64,000 nucleotides of DNA from Algoriphagus boritolerans DSM 17298 = JCM 18970 (GTDB lineage Bacteria > Bacteroidota > Bacteroidia > Cytophagales > Cyclobacteriaceae). Location of the stretch: assembly GCF_900108085.1 (NCBI RefSeq), contig NZ_FNVR01000019.1, positions 1 to 64,000 of the forward strand, given 5' to 3'. Of the stretch, positions 9,140 through 15,841 are shown one piece after another. The notes beneath the pieces are model-generated. The model was not told where the DNA came from, searched no databases, and worked only from the letters and a program-made list of their open reading frames with translations. How positions within the stretch are numbered: the stretch's first letter is position 1; every line of letters starts with the position of its first letter. The translations under genes were made by a program, and so were the position numbers.

Positions 9140-10252
9140 TCAAAAAGGATTCTTGAAAATCAGAAAATCCGGTTCGTCGTCAAAAGACGCCGCGAGATAA
9201 AAAGTCGACTCTTTGAGAAACATTTTCTTGGGTTTGATTTTGACTTCTTCCAATTGAGTTTCCCGAGTCAAAGTTAAATTCAAATCAAATTCAAATAAAT
9301 AGGTGTCATAGGAAATACCATCCAAAGCCAGCCGATAGCCAAGTTTATAGAGCTTTTGATTCGTTTCATCCACTACCGGTTGGAGAAAGTTCATCCGCTT
9401 TTCTAATTCTTTTTTAAACTCCTTTTCTTCCGATTCATTTTTGGCTCTGAAAATTTCTTCAATCGGCATCAAGTCTTCGAAAAATTTAGAACTGTTAGGT
9501 TTGGTATTTAAAGTGTCTCCATTATCCATGTAAGCGGTCATATTGGGTCAACTACGGTTTACGATTGGAAATCCGCCGGGAAAATCATTGATCACAAAAG
9601 AAGGGGAAGAAGAGAATGTGAAGGATTTGACCATAGAAATTATAGATGAATTCTTTATCAAATCAACAAATGGAATTTCTCTTAGAAGAAAGGAGTCGCT
9701 TTTCGGATTATAGCTAAGCACCTGTGATTCGATAGCGCCTATTTCTCCTGTTGTGAAGTAGAATTGTTCACCTTTATACAGAAATCCTATATTCGAAAAT
9801 TTCTTGGCCATTTCAGGATTAAAATAAAACAGGTGATCTACCCGTATTTTATCCATTAATTTTCCTTCTTGATTAAAAAAATAAAATGCATTGTCACCTT
9901 GAGCGATAAAGTTTTGGTCGTCCAGCCGTTGAAAGTCAATCAGCCAGTCCCCAATACCATCCGTACCTTCGGAAGGCATTTTTAAGGTCGAGAGAAGTTT
10001 TCTTGATTTTAAATCAAGGGTGTATAAATATCTCTTTTCTAAGTTGAAAATAAAATAGGTAGACGCTTCATCAGACATCGCTGAAGAAGCCAAGAATTAA
10101 CCTTCTTCTCCTAGATCGATGATTTCATTTTCTGAATAAAAGATTAGCGTATCTGTTTTAGAGGAGTCTTTTGAAAAAGGGATAGTGGAATTTTCTCCAC
10201 ATGAGTAGAATATTGCGGTAAAAAAGAGGTTAAGGAACACTAATTTTTTCAT
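9140..10252 (-). pseudogene. Propeller lipoprotein pseudogene (M0) with two in-frame stops
   Basis: One continuous minus-strand frame of 371 codons reads from ATG at 10252 to the stop at 9140. It is interrupted by TAA at 10097-10099 and TGA at 9548-9550, with no shift of frame. The first part is a lipoprotein signal (MKKLVFLNLFFTAIFYSC). The middle and end look like a DUF4221/6-bladed propeller, with SFDDEPDFLIFKNPF at the C terminus. It starts 14 bases after the M1 propeller and would be a second propeller in that operon. A matching tail fragment exists at 18624-18845. The pieces 9140-9541 and 9548-10093 could be called as separate ORFs, but both are parts of this broken gene. Confidence 0.8.
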
Positions 10253-10266
10253 AAAAAAATTAGGGG

Positions 10267-11340
10267 TCATTTGAGACTCACTATTCCGATAACCGGATTT
10301 TGCTCCTCAGTTGCGGTATTCGAAAATGACGCTTTTTGTACGAAATAGAGCTGCTCTAATGAGTTTCTGAGAGGATGGAGTTTGAGCTTATTTGCATGCT
10401 CATCCAGTAATCCTCCTTCAAGATTATAGCCTGTTGAATTAACTTCATTAAACACAAAAAACATCTTTTTAGAATTTTGAGTGTATTCACAAAAAAGGTA
10501 AGATCCTGAAACGAAAATATTATAAATCCAAACATTTTTGATTCCCTTTTCATTGAAGTGTGGCTGTTCAAACTCAAGCTTTCGATGGGGAATCAGCTTT
10601 CGGTTCGCTACTTGGTACAAGGTGTCCCGAATAAATTCTTCATTGGTGAGAACAGGGGTAAATAAAAAATAGGATTCTTCACGACTGGAAATGAAATTTT
10701 TGAAGGGATATGACGCAGCAGTTTTATTTTTTAAAATGACTGTTCTGAAAGGAATCGAATCTTGATTTTGGAATTTTGAATCCAAAAAATGCAAGTAAGT
10801 TTCATTGGCAAAACCTTCCTTCACTGGTTTTTCATAAGATTGGGAGATTGTCCACACCCCATTCTCAACAATTGTTATATAATCTAAATTCTTAAGAGTC
10901 AGATGCTCTTCGATAAACTCAAATTCTTTTGAAAAAATCAAGAGTCCTCTGTTTGTAGCCAAGAAAATCCTTCTACTGGTTGAGTCTACGGCAAAACTTC
11001 GCACATATTTATATTCACCTGGTCCTTCTCCATCTGTTCCGATTCTACTGACAAATTCCCCCTTTCTATTGAAAGCTAGCAATCGACTGTTCAAATCTAG
11101 GATAAAGATTAATCCTTCAGAAATCTGTAAATCAACTATTTCCATTATCAATCCTTCTGGATGAGTCTCAAGCGGAATCAATTCTACAGATTTAGAAAAA
11201 TCAGATAGTTTTAAATTGGAAATGGGAAAGTTGGAAATAATTACTGTCTTGAGTTTATTATTTGAAGAACCAGTGCATCTAAGAAATAAGACCCCTATGA
11301 TCATCCACAAAACACTTGAAAAACCAATTCTAAAATTCAT
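10267..11340 (-). CDS. M1 6-bladed beta-propeller lipoprotein
   Basis: This is a 357-residue predicted lipoprotein; the signal segment ends at FLRC (Cys about residue 23). The rest looks like a 6-bladed beta-propeller of the DUF5128/BF3164 type, with ELIPLET near residue 55 and GTDGEGPGEY near 98. It shares several motifs with the M7 propeller: GxGPGEY, the T-P-V-L-x-N-E-x-F-x-R-D-T-L-Y-Q segment, and YNIF followed by SYLFCEY. Both follow 4-Cys precursor peptides, so the pair looks cognate. It lies 108 bases after the M1 precursor in the same orientation. The function is unknown; a surface receptor, immunity protein or sensor are all possible. Confidence 0.8.
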   Translation of the reverse strand: MNFRIGFSSVLWMIIGVLFLRCTGSSNNKLKTVIISNFPISNLKLSDFSKSVELIPLETHPEGLIMEIVDLQISEGLIFILDLNSRLLAFNRKGEFVSRIGTDGEGPGEYKYVRSFAVDSTSRRIFLATNRGLLIFSKEFEFIEEHLTLKNLDYITIVENGVWTISQSYEKPVKEGFANETYLHFLDSKFQNQDSIPFRTVILKNKTAASYPFKNFISSREESYFLFTPVLTNEEFIRDTLYQVANRKLIPHRKLEFEQPHFNEKGIKNVWIYNIFVSGSYLFCEYTQNSKKMFFVFNEVNSTGYNLEGGLLDEHANKLKLHPLRNSLEQLYFVQKASFSNTATEEQNPVIGIVSLK

Positions 11341-11448
11341 GATTTCAAGAGAAAACTGAAGTTGTTTTAAATTTAATATGCTTTGCTATGGAAAAAAGAA
11401 AGTTTTGAGATTACCCAAACCTCTTGTAGAAGTTGTATTATCCTTGAT

Positions 11449-11685
11449 TTAGTTAGAGAGTCCTAGGCAAGTGACTCCTTGCGTCCCACATGAAACATTA
11501 GCAGTAGCTAATGCCTCCTGAGTATTATTTGCCATGACTAACATAGGATTAGACCCATAGCCAGGATCACCTACATGTCCGCAATTGCATTGCCAAAAAT
11601 CTCCCCCTTGGATTTTGGCCATTTGTTCTCTTTTTAGTACCTCGTCAGAACTGAGTCTGAGCATTTCCAGGCTTAACTTTTCCAT
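11449..11685 (-). CDS. M1 double-glycine leader precursor peptide (4-Cys core)
   Basis: This is a 78-residue peptide whose 28-residue leader (MEKLSLEMLR...MAKIQGG) ends in GG, the cut site expected for C39 peptidases. It resembles the Bacteroidetes GG natural-product precursor family (TIGR04149 type; by recognition only). The 50-residue core begins DFWQCNCG and has four Cys, like the M7 core (TFYQCSC). It is the most diverged leader of the tandem set apart from M7. The M1 propeller gene follows. Confidence 0.8.
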   Translation of the reverse strand: MEKLSLEMLRLSSDEVLKREQMAKIQGGDFWQCNCGHVGDPGYGSNPMLVMANNTQEALATANVSCGTQGVTCLGLSN

Positions 11686-11711
11686 ACTACTATTTTTGAT
11701 TTTGATGTAGC

Positions 11712-11808
11712 TTAATCGGACCTTCCGATCAAGATTAATAAATACAAATTACTTGGCCATTACCGGTTTACCTATACCCAATTTACTAAGTTTCAGTAAA
11801 TATTTACT
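11712..11808 (-). promoter_or_regulatory. M1 leader hairpin and operator
   Basis: TTAATCGG/CCGATCAA (11712-11732) is an 8-base stem with a wobble pair, in the precursor 5' leader. Further upstream, TTTACT-AAGTTTC-AGTAAA with a third half-site TTTACT (11782-11808) is the shared operator-like motif of the island. Confidence 0.6.
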
Positions 11809-11826
11809 GAATTATGTATTCCTGAT

Positions 11827-12093
11827 TTACCTTAGATTGATCATTTCGCTGTGGGCTGAGGTGAACTTTATAAGATTTTCAAAATGTAACTTGGCGCCGA
11901 TGGTCTTAAACTCCATGGCCTCAGCGGCGTCACTGAGCTTCAGTAGGCTGCTTCCTTCCCAGGTCCTTTCCGATATATCCCGGATTTCCTTCAGGGAGAT
12001 CAGCTTTCCATATTCCTTGGAGATTAACCATAACCAAGTGCGGCTGCAGTCTTTTGAATCGGGATGTTTGTAGTTGGAGAAGGTGGTTTTCAA
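11827..12093 (-). CDS. C39 peptidase front-half protein, diverged copy (M2/M1 slot)
   Basis: This 88-residue protein corresponds to the first half of a C39 bacteriocin-leader peptidase domain. The usual DCGPTCL motif has become DCSRTWL: the candidate catalytic Cys is kept but its glycine is lost. The protein ends at SEMINLR before the region where C39 enzymes carry the catalytic His and Asp, so it should not be a working protease. It lies 24 bases after the M2 propeller. It could be a leader-binding protein or decaying duplication debris; the drift at the motif favours decay for this copy. Confidence 0.55.
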   Translation of the reverse strand: MKTTFSNYKHPDSKDCSRTWLWLISKEYGKLISLKEIRDISERTWEGSSLLKLSDAAEAMEFKTIGAKLHFENLIKFTSAHSEMINLR

Positions 12094-12117
12094 AAATTAC
12101 ATTACAATTATTAATAT

Positions 12118-13263
12118 TTATTGCTTAAGCAAATTACTTAAACTTATTCTTACAAATCCCAATTCATCATCTAAATTTATTAATAACCACAGTTTTCCAT
12201 CTTTTATAAAATAATCGTTATCAATTTCTGACAATTCCTTGATTTCCAATTCATCAACAAGACTGAATTCAGAATCAAAAACAGTTAAGAAAACCTTATT
12301 TCTTTTAATCTGTTTATCGGTAGGTTTTATATTATGATCAATGTCCTCAGAAAAAATCGTTCTAGATGAAAGACGAAAATAATGTTTGCTTTTGCTATCC
12401 CATTCTGGACGATAAAATGCAACTTGTTCATAATAACTATTTATTTCATTTTGAATTTCTTCTAATGCTCCAATACGAATTTTTGAGGGGATTACCCTCT
12501 TTGGTGTTAGTTTAGGATTATAATCTATAAACTTTAGAGACTTATCATGATGATCATAAACAACAATTTCATTAGAAAATTCGTAGCTTAGAAGGATCTT
12601 TTCATTTTGATATTTGAATTCTATACTAGGATCAATTATATTACCTGAATTCGCACTTCTAAAACTTAAATCACCATATGATGTTTTTGAATTTAATTTT
12701 AATCTCTCCACAGTATTTTCTTCTATAGAAAAAATATCAAGGTGGACTTCAATATTTTCATAATCGTAAGATAGGCCAACCACAAAGGAACTATCTGATT
12801 CTACAAGAATTTGTCTTTTGGGGAAGTCATTATATTTTTTCCCATTAAAACCTATTGAATTTCTCCAATCTATTTTTTGGAGTAGTGTTCCACTTGGATC
12901 AAAAATTCCAGACTTTTCAAATGATTTTAAAAACAAACGATTACCTTTTAAAACGTTGAATTCATTAAAGATATCACCAGTACCGTTTGGACCTTCCTTT
13001 TCAAATTTTTGCCTTTTTTTGAATTCTAACTTTTCAAGATCAATCTCATCTATTGAATGATTATAAGAATTATAGACGAAAATTGATTTTTTTTCTGAGT
13101 CTAGATCAGAAAATGATAGGAATCCCCATATATCTAAAATTTCATTTTTGGAATTGATCCTGACAGTATCAATTGAATAAATTTCCTCAGTATTATCGAA
13201 TTCATTTGCCCTTTCGGCACACCCTACAATAATAACCATAAATAGAATAATAGTATATCTCAT
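12118..13263 (-). CDS. M2 DUF4221-type propeller lipoprotein
   Basis: This is a 381-residue lipoprotein with signal MRYTIILFMVIIVGC (lipobox Cys 15). It is the same length as the M3 and M4 propellers and shares their motifs: YNSYNHSIDEIDL near residue 65, KEGPNGTG near 90, FSNEIVVYDH near 230, and DGKLW followed by DELGF at the end. These fit the DUF4221 family of Bacteroidetes lipoproteins. It is preceded by the M2 six-Cys precursor, with a hairpin (13290-13312) between the two genes that may set their relative expression. Probably surface or periplasmic; function unknown. Confidence 0.8.
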   Translation of the reverse strand: MRYTIILFMVIIVGCAERANEFDNTEEIYSIDTVRINSKNEILDIWGFLSFSDLDSEKKSIFVYNSYNHSIDEIDLEKLEFKKRQKFEKEGPNGTGDIFNEFNVLKGNRLFLKSFEKSGIFDPSGTLLQKIDWRNSIGFNGKKYNDFPKRQILVESDSSFVVGLSYDYENIEVHLDIFSIEENTVERLKLNSKTSYGDLSFRSANSGNIIDPSIEFKYQNEKILLSYEFSNEIVVYDHHDKSLKFIDYNPKLTPKRVIPSKIRIGALEEIQNEINSYYEQVAFYRPEWDSKSKHYFRLSSRTIFSEDIDHNIKPTDKQIKRNKVFLTVFDSEFSLVDELEIKELSEIDNDYFIKDGKLWLLINLDDELGFVRISLSNLLKQ

Positions 13264-13289
13264 TTGATTTTTAAATTAATGAGGTTAAT

Positions 13290-13312
13290 GAAGCCACACT
13301 AAATGTGGCTTC
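13290..13312 (-). promoter_or_regulatory. M2 intergenic hairpin
   Basis: GAAGCCACA and TGTGGCTTC form a perfect 9-base stem with a 5-base loop between precursor and propeller genes. No T tract follows, so partial attenuation or mRNA processing is more likely than full termination. Confidence 0.6.
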
Positions 13313-13320
13313 GATTAAAT

Positions 13321-13521
13321 TTAGTTTACCCTACAAAAACCACTTGTAAGATCAGAACAGGAAGTTTGTGCGCAGCAAACATTGTTTGGATGCTTCGATC
13401 CGCATTTCATATCAAGACATCCGGCACCTCCGCCATAACCCCCGGTAATCTTCTTCATCTGACTTCTTTCCAAAATCTCATTGGTGCTGAGTCTGAGCAT
13501 TTCTAAACTTAACTTTTTCAT
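13321..13521 (-). CDS. M2 double-glycine precursor peptide (6-Cys knottin-spaced core)
   Basis: This is a 66-residue precursor with the constant 28-residue leader MKKLSLEMLR...KKITGG. The 38-residue core starts YGGGAGC and has six Cys spaced C-x4-C-x8-CC-x4-C-x7-C. A C..C..CC..C..C order is the pattern of inhibitor-cystine-knot (knottin) peptides. It shares this arrangement with M3 and M4 while the residues between cysteines differ. The expected path is removal of the leader after GG by a C39 exporter, then disulfide formation outside the cytoplasm. Neither step's enzyme is intact in this window. Confidence 0.8.
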   Translation of the reverse strand: MKKLSLEMLRLSTNEILERSQMKKITGGYGGGAGCLDMKCGSKHPNNVCCAQTSCSDLTSGFCRVN

Positions 13522-13545
13522 GATACGTATTTTTTTTAATGATCT

Positions 13546-13636
13546 TGATCGGCACTTCCGATCATTAGGCCCTAAATTATTTGGTAATCAAGCGAATACC
13601 TATACCATTTTTACTAAGTTTCGGTAAATAGTTACT
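13546..13636 (-). promoter_or_regulatory. M2 leader hairpin and operator
   Basis: TGATCGG/CCGATCA (13546-13564) is a perfect 7-base stem in the precursor leader. TTTACT-AAGTTTC-GGTAAA then TTACT (13610-13636) is the operator-like triple half-site. The segment between holds TAATTTAG (minus strand), a poor match to the -7 element. Confidence 0.6.
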
Positions 13637-13654
13637 GAATTAGGTATTCCTGAT

Positions 13655-13918
13655 TTACCTTAGATTGATCATTTCGCTGTAGGCTGAGGTGAACTTTATA
13701 AGATTTTCAAAATGTAACTTGGCACCGATGGTCTTAAACCCCATCTCCTCAGCAGCATCACTGAGCTTCAATAAGCTGCTTCCTTCCCGAGTCGTCTCCG
13801 ATATTTCACGAATTTCTTTTAAGGAAATGAGCTTCCCATAGTGCTTGGCAATAATCCGCAGGCAAGTGGGTCCACAGTCTTTGGAGTCAGGTTGTTTATA
13901 ATGTGGGAATGGCATCAC
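13655..13918 (-). CDS. C39 peptidase front-half protein (M3/M2 slot)
   Basis: This 87-residue protein has KQPDSKDCGPTCLRIIA, the Cys box of C39 peptidases, at residues 8-24, followed by the two helices of the domain front half (ISLKEIREIS, LLKLSDAAE). It stops at SEMINLR, before the part of C39 domains bearing the catalytic His and Asp. It lies 15 bases after the M3 propeller, so it is probably translated from that operon. Several near-identical copies in the island argue for recent duplication or gene conversion. A role in holding GG leaders for a separate exporter is possible but unproven. Confidence 0.65.
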   Translation of the reverse strand: MMPFPHYKQPDSKDCGPTCLRIIAKHYGKLISLKEIREISETTREGSSLLKLSDAAEEMGFKTIGAKLHFENLIKFTSAYSEMINLR

Positions 13919-13933
13919 TTGACTAAAAAAATA

Positions 13934-15079
13934 TCATTTTGTATTGTAATCAATAATTATAAAGCCTAGCTCATCAAAGAAGTTTTGGGTCAGCCACAGT
14001 TTACCGTCTTTGGCAAAATATTTCCCTCCAATAGAAGTTAGATTTTTTAGATGAAAATCATCGAGAAAATTTAAATTCGAATCAAATAAGGATAGGTACA
14101 CATCGGTTTTTATTACATCAGGGAAAAATTGTCCTTCTTTAGTGGTTTCAGAAAATTTCCTTGAAGCAGATAATCTTAAGTATTTTTTGTTCATACTATC
14201 CCAGACTAAAGGGCCGTATGAAACTTGCTCGAAAAAATCAAGATAAACTGACCTTAAATAATCAATTGATGGGATTCCATTATCGTTTTTAAAATTTACT
14301 TTGGGCCTGGTCAGATGTGGATTATATCGAATGGTTTTAGTGTGAACACCTTTTGAGTTAAATACTATAATCTCATTAGAAAATTCATGTGTGATAAGGA
14401 TTAAGTCATTTTCCTTACTCATAAAAACCCAAGGGTCAAAGAAGGAATAATCACTTGGGTCATCTACTGTTAATATATAATTTGAATAAGATGAATCAGG
14501 ATCAATATAATGTTGTGTAAATGTATTACTTTGTACCGAAAGTATATTTAAATGGACTGATCTTTTATGTTGATCGAAGTTTAATCCAAAGACAATTTTT
14601 TCCTCATTGAAGCAAATAATTTCCGATTTTAAATATCCAGTAAAAATTTCATTATTTTCATTCTTTGAGCTATTCCAGGTAATCCTTTTTGATAGTTTTC
14701 CATTTTTATTAAATATTGCAGATTTGTCAAATGATTTGATAAAAAAAAGACTATCATTCATTATTTGAATACTACTTACATATTCACCAGTGCCATTAGG
14801 TCCATCTTTCGATAATGAGTAATTTTCTATAAACTCTAACTTTAATAAATCGACCTTATCTACAGAGTGATTAAAATTATTATATAGAATTAAAGTTGTT
14901 TTGTCTGGGCTTAAGTCTAATAAAAATTTTAGAGAATTTAAATCTAGAATCCTTCCTTTTTGATTAATAAGAAAAGTATCTAATTCCATTACCAAGTCAG
15001 GGGAATATGTTTTTTGTTTTGTATCATTCTTACAAGATACAAGAATAATTACAATGAAAATAGTGTAAATATATTTCAT
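13934..15079 (-). CDS. M3 DUF4221-type propeller lipoprotein
   Basis: This is a 381-residue lipoprotein with signal MKYIYTIFIVIILVSC (Cys 16). It shares the DUF4221-like landmarks of M2 and M4: YNNFNHSVDKVDL, SKDGPNGTG, FSNEIIVFNS, and DGKLW followed by FDELGF near the end. Sequence identity with M2 and M4 is moderate and spread over the full length, unlike the near-identical C39 and leader blocks on either side. It pairs with the M3 six-Cys precursor 81 bases upstream. The coding region is AT-rich relative to the housekeeping genes. Confidence 0.8.
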   Translation of the reverse strand: MKYIYTIFIVIILVSCKNDTKQKTYSPDLVMELDTFLINQKGRILDLNSLKFLLDLSPDKTTLILYNNFNHSVDKVDLLKLEFIENYSLSKDGPNGTGEYVSSIQIMNDSLFFIKSFDKSAIFNKNGKLSKRITWNSSKNENNEIFTGYLKSEIICFNEEKIVFGLNFDQHKRSVHLNILSVQSNTFTQHYIDPDSSYSNYILTVDDPSDYSFFDPWVFMSKENDLILITHEFSNEIIVFNSKGVHTKTIRYNPHLTRPKVNFKNDNGIPSIDYLRSVYLDFFEQVSYGPLVWDSMNKKYLRLSASRKFSETTKEGQFFPDVIKTDVYLSLFDSNLNFLDDFHLKNLTSIGGKYFAKDGKLWLTQNFFDELGFIIIDYNTK

Positions 15080-15100
15080 GTTTTAAAAATTAAGATAGGT

Positions 15101-15126
15101 GGAAGTCAACACAAAGGTTGACTTCC
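15101..15126 (-). promoter_or_regulatory. M3 intergenic hairpin
   Basis: GGAAGTCAAC and GTTGACTTCC form a perfect 10-base stem with a 6-base loop between precursor and propeller. The sequence is unrelated to the M2 hairpin, although the position and structure match. Confidence 0.6.
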
Positions 15127-15160
15127 AAGATTTTGTATAGTTAATTGATTTCTTTGTTTA

Positions 15161-15373
15161 CTAAAAACCAATTGGCCTTTTTACGCAATTTCCCGTTGGA
15201 CCGCTGCACATATCATGAGGCGAACAACATAAAATCATTTGTGGACCACCACATGAATTATTACTACATCCTGACCCTCCAGTCCCATACCCTCCAGTAA
15301 TCTTCTTCATCTGACTTCTTTCCAAAATCTCATTGGTGCTGAGTCTGAGCATTTCTAAACTTAACTTTTTCAT
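15161..15373 (-). CDS. M3 double-glycine precursor peptide (6-Cys knottin-spaced core)
   Basis: This is a 70-residue precursor with a leader identical to M2's. The 42-residue core YGTGGSGC... has six Cys spaced C-x4-C-x7-CC-x5-C-x6-C and ends in a basic/aromatic tail (VKRPIGF). The same C..C..CC..C..C order is seen in M2 and M4. The DUF4221-type propeller follows. Which product the peptide yields, and whether it is toxic, signalling or structural, cannot be read from sequence. Confidence 0.8.
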   Translation of the reverse strand: MKKLSLEMLRLSTNEILERSQMKKITGGYGTGGSGCSNNSCGGPQMILCCSPHDMCSGPTGNCVKRPIGF

Positions 15374-15398
15374 GATACGTAGTTTTTTTTAATGATCT

Positions 15399-15488
15399 TG
15401 ATCGGCACTTCCGATCATTAGGCCCTAAATTATTTGGTAATCAAGCGAATACCTATACCATTTTTACTAAGTTTTAATAAATAGTTAC
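15399..15488 (-). promoter_or_regulatory. M3 leader hairpin and operator
   Basis: TGATCGG/CCGATCA (15399-15417) is the conserved leader stem. TTTACT-AAGTTTT-AATAAA then TTACT (15463-15488) is the operator-like motif, with a changed middle half-site. Confidence 0.6.
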
Positions 15489-15531
15489 TGAATTAGGTAT
15501 TCATAGTTTCCCTAATATTGATCACTTCGCT

Positions 15532-15790
15532 TTAGGCTGAGGTACTCTTTATAAAATTTTCAAAGCTTAACTTGGCACAGATGGTCTTAAATCCCATCGC
15601 CTCTGCTGCATCACTGAGCTTCAATAGGCTGCGTCCTTCCCAGGTCCTTTCCGATATATCCCGGATTTCCTTCAGGGAGATCAGCTTTCCATAGTCCTTA
15701 GAGATTAACCATAAACAAGTGCGGCCGCAGTCTTTGGAATCGGGTTGGGTGTAATGGGAAAAGTTTTTATCAAAATTTGATTTATCTACA
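15532..15790 (-). pseudogene. Degenerate C39 front-half copy
   Basis: Minus-strand translation gives a recognisable C39 front half (HYTQPDSKDCGRTCL, then EIRDISERTWEGRSLLKL and DAAEAMGFKTI). There is no ATG in frame, and TAA at 15532-15534 comes after KSTSA, earlier than in the other copies; the old ending is still readable beyond the stop. Its variants (SKDYG, RTWEG) resemble the 11827-12093 copy, so these two form one lineage. It lies just upstream of the 922-residue protein's stop, read in the minus direction, in the usual C39 slot of a module. Confidence 0.75.
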
Positions 15791-15841
15791 AATTGAGAAA
15801 AGTAAAACTTAAAAAATATATTTTTTTGACCTAAAAAACAC

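Noticed and set aside
9140-10252. Stop-codon readthrough or selenocysteine use in the M0 propeller
   Set aside because: One stop is TAA, no SECIS-like structure is evident, and related propellers have no Cys at these sites; a pseudogene is simpler.
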